Source: Desulfobulbaceae bacterium
Lineage (GTDB): Bacteria > Desulfobacterota > Desulfobulbia > Desulfobulbales > Desulfocapsaceae
Reading direction: 5' to 3'
DNA length: 64,000 nucleotides
Assembly (NCBI GenBank): GCA_009773475.1
Contig: WSXV01000009.1
Location: 1-64,000, forward strand
The notes below the pieces were generated by a model, which was not told the origin of the DNA, did no database searches, and saw nothing but the letters and a program-made list of their open reading frames with translations. Position 1 is the first letter of the stretch. Every line of letters begins with the position of its first letter. Below, one piece after another: positions 35,838 through 45,428 of the stretch. The position numbers and the translations under genes were made by a program.

Positions 35838-37251
35838 CAGAGCACCTGACAAACCTTCCGACGTGCACACTCCTTTGCTGATTATCGGCGGCGGTCTTTC
35901 GGGACTGGCCGCCGCTATTCGTTTCGCCCGTTTCAATCCCGACGTCCTCATCCTGGAAAAACACTCCCGCGTTGGTGGCCTCAACTCATGGTATTATCGT
36001 CACAATTCCCTGTTCGAGACCGGACTTCATGCCATCACCAACTTTGCCCCGCCCGAGGACAAGAACGCGCCGCTCAATCGTCTTTTTCGCCAGTTAAAAC
36101 TCCGGCGCAAGGACTTCAGCTTTCATGAACAACTCACCAGCGAAATCTGTTTTACTAACCAGGAAGCACTCCGTTTCTCGAATGATTTCGATTTGCTGCT
36201 CCATGAAATCACAAGTAAATTTCCAGGCAGCGCGAATCAATTTATCAAGCTGGTGGAGACCATCAAGGAACACGATCCTTTCCAAACAACCCCTTTCCGC
36301 TCTGCCCGAACCTATCTGGACAACACCCTGAACGACCCGCTTTTAGTGGACATGTTGCTTTGTCCGCTCATGTATTATGGGTCAAGTGTGGAAAACGACA
36401 TGGATTTCAATCAGTTTGTGATCATGTTTCGAGCCATCTTTCTGGAAGGAATGTTCAGGCCCCATGGCAGCATCAAGGATTTTCTCGACCGCTTGCTCAA
36501 TCATTATCAGAACTTTGGCGGTAAAATCCGCTTACAGGCACAAGTGGCCAGAATCATCCACCAAGGGAACAAAGTCCAAGGCGTGGAACTGCAAGACGGC
36601 GAGATCATCGAATGTGACGCCCTTGTCTCCACCATCGGCCTGGAAGAAACCCTGGCCTGTCTCGACACCCCGCCTCTTCGTCAGACACAAGGGAAGCGGC
36701 TTGGTTTTGTGGAGTCCATCTTTCGCCTGCCGTCTGAATGTCGAAAGGATCTGCCCACGGACAAAACCATCATTTTCTACAACAACAGCGAACAACTCCA
36801 GTATCAGCGACCGCAGACACTGGTTGACCTGACCAGCGGCGTCATCTGTTTTCCAGCAAACTTCCAGGGCCTTGCCCCACAGCCATATTTTGAGGTCCGC
36901 ACCACCCATCTTGCCGATTACAGCAGTTGGAAGTCTCTTGCGGGCGACAAAATCGCCTACCTCACAGCCAAAAGCAACACCGCCAGCCAGTCAAAAACCA
37001 CCGTCGAGAAAATCATTGGTAATTTCACACAACATGTTGTATATGAAGATACTTTTACACCCTTGACGATAGAACGCTTTACTGCCAAAAAAGAAGGGGC
37101 GATTTATGGTTGTCCCGACAAAATCAAGGATGGCAATATCGGCTATGACAACCTCTTTCTAGCCGGCACCGACCAGGGCTTCCTTGGCATTGTCGGTGCC
37201 ATGCTCAGTGGCGTCTCCATGGTCAACCAGCATATTTTGTCCCGTTTGTAA
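35800..37251 (+). CDS. Phytoene desaturase/carotenoid isomerase-like FAD oxidoreductase (first copy)
   Basis: Up to 483 residues. FAD-binding motif [15 protein letters not shown] (28-42), then [14 protein letters not shown], as in the CrtI/CrtISO/retinol-saturase family (COG1233). The C-terminal FAD motif is [20 protein letters not shown]. The start is either GTG 35800, inside the ACP gene, or GTG 35863, 25 bases after the ACP stop; neither has a clear ribosome binding site, so translational coupling is likely. No phytoene synthase is in the window, and the genetic setting suggests an ACP-bound or free acyl chain as substrate rather than a carotenoid. This is inference. Confidence 0.8.
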   Translation: MSTTSSHCLKTSDRAPDKPSDVHTPLLIIGGGLSGLAAAIRFARFNPDVLILEKHSRVGGLNSWYYRHNSLFETGLHAITNFAPPEDKNAPLNRLFRQLKLRRKDFSFHEQLTSEICFTNQEALRFSNDFDLLLHEITSKFPGSANQFIKLVETIKEHDPFQTTPFRSARTYLDNTLNDPLLVDMLLCPLMYYGSSVENDMDFNQFVIMFRAIFLEGMFRPHGSIKDFLDRLLNHYQNFGGKIRLQAQVARIIHQGNKVQGVELQDGEIIECDALVSTIGLEETLACLDTPPLRQTQGKRLGFVESIFRLPSECRKDLPTDKTIIFYNNSEQLQYQRPQTLVDLTSGVICFPANFQGLAPQPYFEVRTTHLADYSSWKSLAGDKIAYLTAKSNTASQSKTTVEKIIGNFTQHVVYEDTFTPLTIERFTAKKEGAIYGCPDKIKDGNIGYDNLFLAGTDQGFLGIVGAMLSGVSMVNQHILSRL

Positions 37252-37274
37252 CCAACAACAATAGAAATTACTCC

Positions 37275-38681
37275 ATGCCTTTCTCTTTAGATAAAGCGGC
37301 AGACTGCTACGATGTCATCGTTATCGGCTCTGGCCTGGGCGGACTCACCACCGCCAAACGCCTCTCCTATTGCGGTCACAAGGTTCTGCTCCTGGAATTT
37401 CATCACCAACTTGGGGGGCTGGCCACCTGGTTTAAACGCAAAGGCCATATTTTTGATGTCTCCCTGCACGGGTTTCCCTACGGCATGGTCAAGACCTGCA
37501 AAAAATACTGGACAAAAGAGATTACTCAGTCCATTGTTCAGCTCAAGAATATCGTTTTTGACAACCCCCAATTTTCGTTGAAGACGTCCTTTGACCGCCT
37601 CGACTTCACGGCCCTGCTGAATCAAAAATTTAGAATTCCCCAGACCACCATTGACCGGTTTTTCGCCACGGTGGCGGGAATGAATTTTTATGATGATCAG
37701 ACCATGACCACCAGGGAGTTGTTTGAGGAATTTTTTCCCGGCCGCAGCGATGTTCACCGCCTGCTTATGGAGCCCATCACCTACGCCAACGGCTCCACCC
37801 TTGATGACCCGGCCATCACCTATGGCATCGTCTTTTCCAACTTCATGAACAAGGGGGTCTTCACCTTCGAAGGCGGGACGGATAAGCTTATCGGCTTGAT
37901 GACTGAGGATCTCGAACGTAACGGAGTGACAATCTGCACTAACGCCAAGGTTGATAGAATTATTGTCGAAAAAGGGAAGGTACGCGGCGTCGAGGTGGGC
38001 GGAAGAACCATCACCGCTCCGGCCGTGGTGTCCAACAGCGGCATTACCAACACCATTCAAGATCTGGCGGGTCGGGACGCATTTTCCACCGATTTCCTGG
38101 CAAAGGCCGATGCAATCCGGGTGAATAACTCCAGCTGTCAGGTCTATATCGGCTTAAAACCAGAGGCTGCCATCGAGGATAAAGGTGATCTTCTCTTTAC
38201 CTCCACTGCCCCTATCTTCGACTCTTCCGAGCTTCTCGACCTGCATACCCGTTCTAAGACCTTCTCGATCTACTATCCGAAAACCCGCCCAGGGCATGAC
38301 CGCCACACCATCGTTGCCTCGATGAACAGTCGTTTTGATGACTGGAGCACCCTCACCCCGGAGGCCTATGACACTGAAAAACAAGCCCTTATCGAGCGAA
38401 CCCTGGTGGATCTGAACCGCTACTTCCCTGATATTGAGGAAAAAATTGATTGGCTGGAGGCGGCAACACCCAAGACCTTCAACCGTTATACCCTGCATAC
38501 CCGAGGTACCTCTTTCGGCACCAAGTTTGAAGGCCTTGCCGTTTCCCGCTCCATCTTCAAGGAGGTCGGCGGTCTGTTCCATGTCGGCTCCGTGGGAATC
38601 ATCATGTCCGGCTGGCTAGGCGCGATTAATTACGGGGTCATCATTGCCAATGATGTCGATGGATATGTCCGCAGTCTCTAA
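37275..38681 (+). CDS. Phytoene desaturase-like FAD oxidoreductase (second copy)
   Basis: 468 residues. FAD motif [17 protein letters not shown] (14-30), [14 protein letters not shown], a long substrate domain, and a C-terminal [19 protein letters not shown] region. It is of the same broad family as the preceding gene but clearly divergent from it, so the two likely act at different steps (for example sequential desaturation or isomerisation). It begins 23 bases after the first copy. Confidence 0.8.
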   Translation: MPFSLDKAADCYDVIVIGSGLGGLTTAKRLSYCGHKVLLLEFHHQLGGLATWFKRKGHIFDVSLHGFPYGMVKTCKKYWTKEITQSIVQLKNIVFDNPQFSLKTSFDRLDFTALLNQKFRIPQTTIDRFFATVAGMNFYDDQTMTTRELFEEFFPGRSDVHRLLMEPITYANGSTLDDPAITYGIVFSNFMNKGVFTFEGGTDKLIGLMTEDLERNGVTICTNAKVDRIIVEKGKVRGVEVGGRTITAPAVVSNSGITNTIQDLAGRDAFSTDFLAKADAIRVNNSSCQVYIGLKPEAAIEDKGDLLFTSTAPIFDSSELLDLHTRSKTFSIYYPKTRPGHDRHTIVASMNSRFDDWSTLTPEAYDTEKQALIERTLVDLNRYFPDIEEKIDWLEAATPKTFNRYTLHTRGTSFGTKFEGLAVSRSIFKEVGGLFHVGSVGIIMSGWLGAINYGVIIANDVDGYVRSL

Positions 38682-38687
38682 CCAGAA

Positions 38688-39443
38688 ATGTCCCAAAAAA
38701 AAATGACCACATTCATCGATCAAAAAGTTGTAGTCACCGGCGCCAGTCGAGGCATAGGCCGCGCCATCAGCCTGGCCTTTCTCAGAGGAGGGGCACAGGT
38801 CATTGGTATTTATGGCGGCAACAGTGTTGCGGCAGCAGCGTTCATTCAGGAATGCGAGCCCTTTGGCGACCAAATGCAGCTCCATCAATGCAATGTCGCC
38901 GACAGCCGGCAGGTTGAGGCGTTCTTCTATCGGGTGGAAGAACAATTCAACACCATTGATATCCTGGTCAACAATGCAGGAATTCGCCGTGACGCGCTCC
39001 TCGCCCTGATGGATGACAAAAGTTGGCAGCAGGTCATTGATGTCAACCTCAGCGGCACCTTTTATATGTCAAAGCAGGCGGTGTTGTTGATGATGAAGCA
39101 AAAGTTTGGACGTATCATCAATATCACCTCCCCGGTGGCCCATCTTGGCTTCACCGGTCAAGCCAACTATGCAGCCTCCAAGGCCGGCCAGATCGGTATG
39201 ACCAGAACCCTTGCCAAAGAAACAGCCCGCAAAAAGATCACTGTCAACTGTGTCTCACCAGGATTTATTGCAACAGAACTCCTCGACGACCTGAGCGCTG
39301 AACAACTGGCTGCCTACAAAAACATGGTGCCAATGCGCCGTTTCGGCACCGCTGAAGAGGTGGCAAATGCTGTTCTGTTTCTGGCCGGGCCGCTAGCATC
39401 CTACATCACCGGCACCGTACTCGAAGTCAACGGAGGATTATAA
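38688..39443 (+). CDS. 3-oxoacyl-ACP reductase (SDR family, FabG-like)
   Basis: 251 residues. Cofactor motif TGASRGIG (17-24), NNAG (95-98), catalytic Ser148, Tyr161 and Lys165 in the YxxxK arrangement, C-terminal ITGTVLEVNGG. It reduces the beta-keto group made by the ketosynthase. It starts 6 bases after the second flavoprotein gene. Confidence 0.88.
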   Translation: MSQKKMTTFIDQKVVVTGASRGIGRAISLAFLRGGAQVIGIYGGNSVAAAAFIQECEPFGDQMQLHQCNVADSRQVEAFFYRVEEQFNTIDILVNNAGIRRDALLALMDDKSWQQVIDVNLSGTFYMSKQAVLLMMKQKFGRIINITSPVAHLGFTGQANYAASKAGQIGMTRTLAKETARKKITVNCVSPGFIATELLDDLSAEQLAAYKNMVPMRRFGTAEEVANAVLFLAGPLASYITGTVLEVNGGL

Positions 39444-39449
39444 AGAGGT

Positions 39450-39896
39450 ATGAATATAGACCCGCGTATCACTGCCCTGATCCCGCATCGCCCCCCCTTT
39501 CTCTGGATTGACAGAATTATCAGTTATGAAGAGGGCTCCATGGTAACTGAGAAAACCATCCCTGAAGACCTCGATATCTTTAAGGGGCACTACCCCGAAC
39601 ATCCCATCCTCCCCGGTGTCATTCTCTGCGAGGCCCTTTTTCAGACAGGGGCTCTGCTCATAGCCAGGATGATGCAAGATGAACAGGACGTCCCGCAGGG
39701 TGTCCCTGTTCTGACCCGCATTGGAGGGGCCCGATTTAAACGTCCAGTGGGGCCTGGCAGCATTATCCAGATGCAGGTCAATCTCAAGGAAAAGATTGCC
39801 GGGTCCTGGTTTCTCAAAGGAATTTTACGGGTGAAAGAAAAAATTGCCGTCCAGGTTGATTTTTCCTGCACCATGACTTCGATTCTACGTCCATGA
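39450..39896 (+). CDS. 3-hydroxyacyl-ACP dehydratase (FabZ/FabA-like)
   Basis: 148 residues, hot-dog fold. Catalytic His47 and Glu61 in GHYPEHPILPGVILCEALFQ, and an N-terminal LIPHRPPFLWIDRI as in FabZ. It removes water to give an enoyl-ACP. The gene starts 6 bases after the reductase gene and its stop overlaps a following ATG (ATGA). No enoyl-ACP reductase is in the cluster, which would leave double bonds in the product. Confidence 0.88.
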   Translation: MNIDPRITALIPHRPPFLWIDRIISYEEGSMVTEKTIPEDLDIFKGHYPEHPILPGVILCEALFQTGALLIARMMQDEQDVPQGVPVLTRIGGARFKRPVGPGSIIQMQVNLKEKIAGSWFLKGILRVKEKIAVQVDFSCTMTSILRP

Positions 39897-40106
39897 AGGT
39901 TCGCGTCACCTCATCAACAGAACTCGCCGAGCCCGACCCCATATTCACCTGCCACTACTGTGATCGACAAAAAAGTGCGTCTTCAAGGCCGCTGACATAA
40001 CGCCAGGGCCGTCTGCACGGGGTGCGGCATGATCGTATCAGCCAATGAATACCGGGAAGAACTGAATGTTTGGCAAGAAGCAACATGCAAGGAATGCGGT
40101 GGTTGA
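39893..40106 (+). pseudogene. Broken small zinc-ribbon gene
   Basis: An ATG at 39893 overlaps the dehydratase stop (ATGA). It encodes FTCHYCDRQK and then goes out of frame. The last third, in another frame, reads CTGCGMIVSANEYREELNVWQEATCKECGG to 40106. Together these give four CxxC knuckles of a small zinc-ribbon protein, but at least two one-base losses (one near a six-A run at ~39968, one near 40000) break it. Real decay and sequence error cannot be told apart. Confidence 0.4.
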
Positions 40107-40361
40107 AATTTTATCCAAATGAGGTATTTTGTCATCCGTTGACAATGTTTTTTATCTAACCCCGAGGATCAAGATAAGTGCCTTTCGCAGATTATCTTCT
40201 TGTAAAAGAACAAGAAATTATTTTGTAAGTCACTAAAAAGAATCTCACTGAATCTGTCCACCTGAAATTCAAAATTCTGCCAGCGTTCCATAACATACCC
40301 TGAACCTGAAAAAACGCGTCCACTCTTACCCCCTTTAACTCACACACCAAGGAACAAACAC

Positions 40362-41066
40362 GTGCAACTCTCGATTACCAATATGATCCTCCATGCCGGG
40401 CCGGTCGGCCAGCTGGTTATGCTTGTTCTTCTCATCTTTTCCATGGTTTCCTGGTCAATAGTCTTTATCAAGATGCGACTGTTCAAAAGGGTTCTTGCCG
40501 ACACCCAGGATTTTCTTGAGGCCTTCTGGTCTTCGAGCAAGCTCAGCGAGGCCTATGACACCGCCCAGGAGTATGAATTCAGCCCTGAGGCGGCAATCTT
40601 TTCGGCAGGCTTTACCGAACTCCAGAAGATCAACAAGATCCGTAATCGCAAGGAAGGATCAACCCAGACAGAAACCCTCGATATGCAGATGGCCACCATG
40701 GATAATTTGAAACGGGCCATCCGCAAAACAGAGTCGCAGGAGATAACTGAACTGGGGAAATACCTCCCCTTCCTCGCTACCACCGGCAGCGCGACCCCCT
40801 TTATCGGCCTGTTCGGTACTGTCTGGGGCATCATGGCCTCATTTCACGATATCGGGATGCGCGGTTCAGCCTCGCTGACCGTTGTCGCCCCTGGTATCTC
40901 CGAGGCCCTGGTCGCAACAGCAGCAGGGCTTGCGGTGGCGATCCCGGCAGTAATCTTCTACAATTATTACGCAAGTAAACTTACCTATATCGATGGTGAG
41001 ATGCAGAGCTTTTCGACGGATTTCCTCAACCTAGTTGAACGCGATCTTATCAGCCGTTCACAATAA
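40362..41066 (+). CDS. tolQ: TolQ, proton channel of the Tol-Pal system
   Basis: 234 residues starting at GTG, with AAGGA eight bases upstream. MotA/ExbB/TolQ family: N-terminal membrane segment (~14-37), then a cytoplasmic loop, and two further segments around TTGSATPFIGLFGTVWGIMASF and SEALVATAAGLAVAIPAVIFYNYY. It couples proton flow to outer-membrane constriction and integrity with TolR and TolA. Confidence 0.92.
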   Translation: MQLSITNMILHAGPVGQLVMLVLLIFSMVSWSIVFIKMRLFKRVLADTQDFLEAFWSSSKLSEAYDTAQEYEFSPEAAIFSAGFTELQKINKIRNRKEGSTQTETLDMQMATMDNLKRAIRKTESQEITELGKYLPFLATTGSATPFIGLFGTVWGIMASFHDIGMRGSASLTVVAPGISEALVATAAGLAVAIPAVIFYNYYASKLTYIDGEMQSFSTDFLNLVERDLISRSQ

Positions 41067-41214
41067 ATCCGCATATCTGGTTCAAAGGGTCCAACCATCT
41101 TTGAATCAGCTTTACTCAGCTCATTGCAGAGCACATTACAAGCCAACGACTCTTATTGTTTGCTAAAAAGAAGTCCATCACACGAACCACACAGATTAAG
41201 CGGATACAAATATC

Positions 41215-41640
41215 ATGGGAATGGGATCAAGCAGGGGCAATGGCCAAAGGGGATTAGTTGCCGACATTAACGTGACCCCGCTCGTGGATGTCATGCTGGT
41301 GTTGCTCATCATCTTTATGGTGACCGCCCCGATGATGACCCAGGGGCTTAACGTCGATTTGCCGGAGACCACTGCCAACTCCCTGCGACAGAAAGAAGAA
41401 CCTGTTATGGTCAGTATTGATAAAGAAGGCAAGATCATGCTCGGTAAGATCGAATATACTCAGGCTCTCCTTCGGGAACAGCTGGCCAAGATTGATGAAA
41501 AGGGCAAAGAAGAACCCATCTTTCTCAAAGCCGACAAGGCCGTTCCCTATGGACTGGTTGCCTCCATCATGGCTGACATCAAGGCGGCTGGGTTCAACAA
41601 GCTGGGAATGATCACCAAGCCCATCGAAGAAAAACAGTAA
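41215..41640 (+). CDS. tolR: TolR, Tol-Pal system
   Basis: 141 residues. A single membrane segment with the proton-relay Asp in VADINVTPLVDVMLVLLIIFMVTAP and the ExbD/TolR periplasmic domain. There are 148 bases between tolQ and tolR, longer than usual. It is followed by tolA after one base. Confidence 0.92.
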   Translation: MGMGSSRGNGQRGLVADINVTPLVDVMLVLLIIFMVTAPMMTQGLNVDLPETTANSLRQKEEPVMVSIDKEGKIMLGKIEYTQALLREQLAKIDEKGKEEPIFLKADKAVPYGLVASIMADIKAAGFNKLGMITKPIEEKQ

Positions 41641-41641
41641 C

Positions 41642-42721
41642 GTGTCGCAACGAGTACCAAAGCAGATGTTTTTTCACTCCCTGCCCAGCGAATGGAAGCT
41701 GCCGCTGAATCTCGCCGTCGGCCTCCATCTTTTGGTCCTGCTGGCCGCCCTGTTTCTGCCACAACTGTTAGAACAGCGCCCCATACTGCCGGAGATCACC
41801 ACCATTGACCTGGTCAGCATGGCGGATCCTTCTGCCAATAAGGAACCTGCCGCCCCACCTGCGGCAAAGCCGGCTCCAAAACAGGCCCAAAAACCTGTCC
41901 CTAAAGAAGAAGCCGCGCCTCCAGACCCTACCCCACCACCACCTGCGCCGCCAAAGCCTGCTGAGATCATCAAGCCGGAGGTCGTCAAACAGATTCCTCC
42001 GATAGTCGAGAAACCGGTTCCCATTCCAGAACCCGTCGTCAAGACGGAACCAGTAGCACCTCCGACCCCGACCGAGGCCATATCACTAAAGCCATTAAAA
42101 CAAAAAATAAAAAAAGAAATCAAAGAGATCCCTGACAAAAAAATTGAAGAGACTAAGGTTCGCAAAGAAGAGTTAAAAAATATAGCGCAACAACTTCAGG
42201 AAGAGGCTAAAAAAGAAACTGCTGCCCAGGAGACCATCAAGCAGCAGCGACAGCTGGCTGCTGCCCGAGATCAGGCCAGACGCGCTGACCTTGAAGCCCG
42301 ACTGGCACAAGCAGACGCCGAGAGGGCGGCGGCAGACGCCAGAAGCGCCCTGCGTGACCAACTACGGGCTACTTCATCGAGGAATGCGGCGGCCGCAGGG
42401 GCAAATACCGGCAGCACACAGACGATGGGGGTATTGGAACAGCAGTATTATGCAACCATCATGGGACATATAAAGCAATACTGGCAACCACCCGATGTCA
42501 AATCCTGGGATCCCAATCTTTTGGCTATCGTTAGCATCACCATTGCCGCGAACGGTCAGATCGTCAGCCAATCCTTTGAGAAAGAATCCGGCGACAAGCT
42601 CTTTGACCAGTTTGTTCTTAAGACTCTTGAGGCTGCGAACCCCTTACCGATTCCGCCTCCGGCCCTGCAAAAGCAACGTCTGGAAATCGGTCTTCGATTC
42701 AAACCAAGCGGAATACAGTGA
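41642..42721 (+). CDS. tolA: TolA/TonB-like protein
   Basis: 359 residues from GTG at 41642, one base after tolR. N-terminal membrane anchor (~18-38), a Pro/Lys-rich periplasmic linker (~60-150), a charged coiled-coil (~150-250) and a TonB/TolA C-terminal domain (~265-359) with YYATIMGHIKQYWQPP and the final LPIPPPALQKQRLEIGLRFKP. It links the inner-membrane motor to outer-membrane partners. Confidence 0.88.
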   Translation: MSQRVPKQMFFHSLPSEWKLPLNLAVGLHLLVLLAALFLPQLLEQRPILPEITTIDLVSMADPSANKEPAAPPAAKPAPKQAQKPVPKEEAAPPDPTPPPPAPPKPAEIIKPEVVKQIPPIVEKPVPIPEPVVKTEPVAPPTPTEAISLKPLKQKIKKEIKEIPDKKIEETKVRKEELKNIAQQLQEEAKKETAAQETIKQQRQLAAARDQARRADLEARLAQADAERAAADARSALRDQLRATSSRNAAAAGANTGSTQTMGVLEQQYYATIMGHIKQYWQPPDVKSWDPNLLAIVSITIAANGQIVSQSFEKESGDKLFDQFVLKTLEAANPLPIPPPALQKQRLEIGLRFKPSGIQ

Positions 42722-42851
42722 TTTTTTCATCCAGCAATGATATATTCTTTCGTGACAAATGGACTCATGTGAAAATCATTCTGGTGGCAAATTGAAATCT
42801 GCCCCCAATTGTTTTTTCTGTTCAACCTTCCTTTTACCCCACCACCACATC

Positions 42852-44153
42852 ATGAATATGATTCGTTCAGCCCTGATCTTCTTCTTTGGCGTCCTTTTTT
42901 TCTTCAGCAGCTCAGCCGACTTTGCTTGGGCTGAGGGAAAAGTCTATCTCGATATTACCGCCTCGGGAACCCGCAAAATCAACATGGCTGTCCCCCCATT
43001 TACCGGATCGGCCCAGTCCGGTGCTTCTGCCTCCCTCGGTCAGGAGCTCTCCACTCTGCTGGAAAAAGCCTTGGAGTTCCACGGGATCATCTCCATTATC
43101 CCCCGTCAAAACTACTCCGGTTCGTCACCGGACTGGAAACAAGTCGGTGCTGATTATACCGTCCGTGGCACCTACGCCATGTCTTCAGCCGGACTTAACT
43201 TTGAGGCAAGCCTTGTCGATGTGGCCAGCGGCAACACCCTTCTAGGAAAAAAATATACCGGCACCCTTGAACAGAAACAGGACATGCTCTTTAAATTCTG
43301 TGACCTGGTTATTAATGAACTTACCGGCGAACAGGGCATTGCCTATAGTCAGATTGCCTTTATCTCCAACGGTTCCGGAGCTAAAGAGGCTTATCTGACT
43401 AATATCCTGGGCGACAAGACCAGACAGGTCACCCGCCATCGAAATCTGGTAATTTCCCCCCGTTTTACTCCCGATGGCCTGAGTCTCAGTTACTCCTCAT
43501 ACCACAAGGGTAACCAGGATCTGTATATCACTGAGCTCAATCAAAGCACATCCACCCAAGTCCTCTCCCGACGCAAGGGGATGAATCTGGGGCCTGCCTG
43601 GTCACCGGATGGTCGAAAAATGATTCTGACCATGAGTAAGGATGGGAATCCAGATCTTTACCTTCTTGACCGGCAGGGTGAAATCCTTGAGCAGCTGACC
43701 AGCCGTGCAGGAATCAATGTTTCCGCATCCTGGGCCCCGGATGGTAAGAGAATCGCCTTTGTCTCCGATCGCAGCGGCAAGCCGCACGTTTACCTGATGG
43801 ATCTTGGCAGCAAAAGTGTAAAACGAATCACCTTTAAAGGAACAGAAAATGTTGAGCCTGTCTGGTCGCCAAAGGGAGACCTGCTTGCCTACACCAGCCT
43901 GCTCAATGGTTCGTACCAGATCTGCATCACCACCCCTGATGAAAAAGCTACACCCACTCAGGTTACCAAAGACTCAGGCCATCACGAATCTCCCGACTGG
44001 TCGCCTGATGGCAAACAGCTCATCTTTACCAAACGGGACGGTGGGTCGCAAAAAATTTATGCGATCCTCAAAAACGGCTCGTACCAGCGACAGCTTTTCT
44101 CAATGAAAGGCAACCAGACCTATCCCCGCTGGATTTATAAAAAACAAGACTAG
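42852..44153 (+). CDS. tolB: TolB, periplasmic beta-propeller
   Basis: 433 residues from the ATG at 42852. Signal peptide (residues 1-24, ending SADFAWA). TolB N-terminal domain, then at least five WD40-like propeller blades with the repeated SPDG motif (for example AWSPDGRKMILT, SWAPDGKRIAFVSDRSG, DWSPDGKQLIFT). It binds Pal and TolA in the periplasm. Confidence 0.93.
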   Translation: MNMIRSALIFFFGVLFFFSSSADFAWAEGKVYLDITASGTRKINMAVPPFTGSAQSGASASLGQELSTLLEKALEFHGIISIIPRQNYSGSSPDWKQVGADYTVRGTYAMSSAGLNFEASLVDVASGNTLLGKKYTGTLEQKQDMLFKFCDLVINELTGEQGIAYSQIAFISNGSGAKEAYLTNILGDKTRQVTRHRNLVISPRFTPDGLSLSYSSYHKGNQDLYITELNQSTSTQVLSRRKGMNLGPAWSPDGRKMILTMSKDGNPDLYLLDRQGEILEQLTSRAGINVSASWAPDGKRIAFVSDRSGKPHVYLMDLGSKSVKRITFKGTENVEPVWSPKGDLLAYTSLLNGSYQICITTPDEKATPTQVTKDSGHHESPDWSPDGKQLIFTKRDGGSQKIYAILKNGSYQRQLFSMKGNQTYPRWIYKKQD

Positions 44154-44182
44154 ATAAAAATATCATTTTACAGGTGTACTCG

Positions 44183-45289
44183 ATGAAAAAATCGTTCGGT
44201 CAACTTCTCGTTCTGCTAACCTTGTCTCCATTTCTCGTCCAATGCGCCACCCAGGATGAGGTGAGAACCCTGTCATATCAATTGCGGGCAGTGAACAAAA
44301 AACTGGAAGATATGCAGTCCAACACCGTTGGCGACATCCAGAAGAAACAGGCCAATTCTTCAGGTCAACTCACTGAAATGCAACAAGAAATACTGGCGTT
44401 GAAGGGTGAACTTGAGGCTACCGCAATGAGCAATCGTCAACTTCAGGAGCAGAACAAAGATCTAGAAAGCTCCATTCAGGGCATGGTCAGCAAAAAAAGC
44501 TCGGAGACCGACACCAAGATCACCCAGCTCAACGAGCAGCTAAAACAACAACAGGACAGTGTGGCATCCCTGCATGAGGCTCGGGCGCAAGAGGCGGAAC
44601 GAAAAGCCCATGCCGCTGCCGAAGCAGCTGAGGCGGCAAAGTTAAAGGCTAAAACAGCAGCTACGCCTCAGGGAGCAGCCGTGATTCTGGCAGATCAAAA
44701 AAAACTGGTCAAAGGTAAAACCACGACACCGGTAAAACCTGAAACAGCCGTCACTCAAACACCCACCCCGGCTCCTGCCTCGACTGCTAAAGTTAAACCA
44801 ACAACGACGGCAACTGTTGCCCCGCCGGTACCGTTACCAGCAAAGGTAACCGAGGCAGAACCCGCGTCTACACCAGCTCCTGCAGCCAAAAAAGAAGCGG
44901 AGCCGGTAGCAGCAACAGAACCTGGCGATGAGGTTTTCAAGCAGGCACAGAAAAAATTCGAGGCCGGCGATTACCACAACGCCTACGAGAACTACGAATC
45001 CTACCTTGACAAGCATGGCAGTGGCGCCAATGCCGTCCAAGCCCGGTATATGATGGGAGAGAGCCTCTACCAGCAGAAGGAATACGATCAGGCCATTCTC
45101 CAGTATCAAAAAATCATTTCCACGCAGCCAAAGCATGCCAAAACGCCAGCTGCCCTGCTGAAACAGGCCATGGCCTTTGAGCAGCTCTCCGACAAGGATA
45201 CCGCCAAGATCATCTACCAGAAGATCATCAGCTCGTATGGCTCCAGTCCCGAGGCAGCCCAAGCCAAAAGCAAGCTCGGTTCTTTATAG
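44183..45289 (+). CDS. cpoB: CpoB/YbgF-like lipoprotein with TPR domain
   Basis: 368 residues from the ATG at 44183 (AGGTG upstream). Signal with lipobox LVQC, so Cys22 is probably lipidated, unlike E. coli CpoB. Coiled-coil region ~25-145, Ala/Pro/Thr-rich linker ~145-245, then TPR repeats (~250-368, FKQAQKKFEAGDYHNAYENYESYL and similar). It coordinates wall synthesis with Tol-driven constriction. Pal, which normally sits between tolB and this gene, is missing here. Confidence 0.88.
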   Translation: MKKSFGQLLVLLTLSPFLVQCATQDEVRTLSYQLRAVNKKLEDMQSNTVGDIQKKQANSSGQLTEMQQEILALKGELEATAMSNRQLQEQNKDLESSIQGMVSKKSSETDTKITQLNEQLKQQQDSVASLHEARAQEAERKAHAAAEAAEAAKLKAKTAATPQGAAVILADQKKLVKGKTTTPVKPETAVTQTPTPAPASTAKVKPTTTATVAPPVPLPAKVTEAEPASTPAPAAKKEAEPVAATEPGDEVFKQAQKKFEAGDYHNAYENYESYLDKHGSGANAVQARYMMGESLYQQKEYDQAILQYQKIISTQPKHAKTPAALLKQAMAFEQLSDKDTAKIIYQKIISSYGSSPEAAQAKSKLGSL

Positions 45290-45428
45290 GGATGTAAAAC
45301 TGGTTCTCACTGATAAGAGAAACACCGGAAGAGGAAGCGGCACACATCACTCCAAATCTGCGTGGTGAAGAGCCCCTCAGGGTTATTCGATACAGGGAAC
45401 ACTTGAAAAAAATTGGAGTTGTGCCCCT

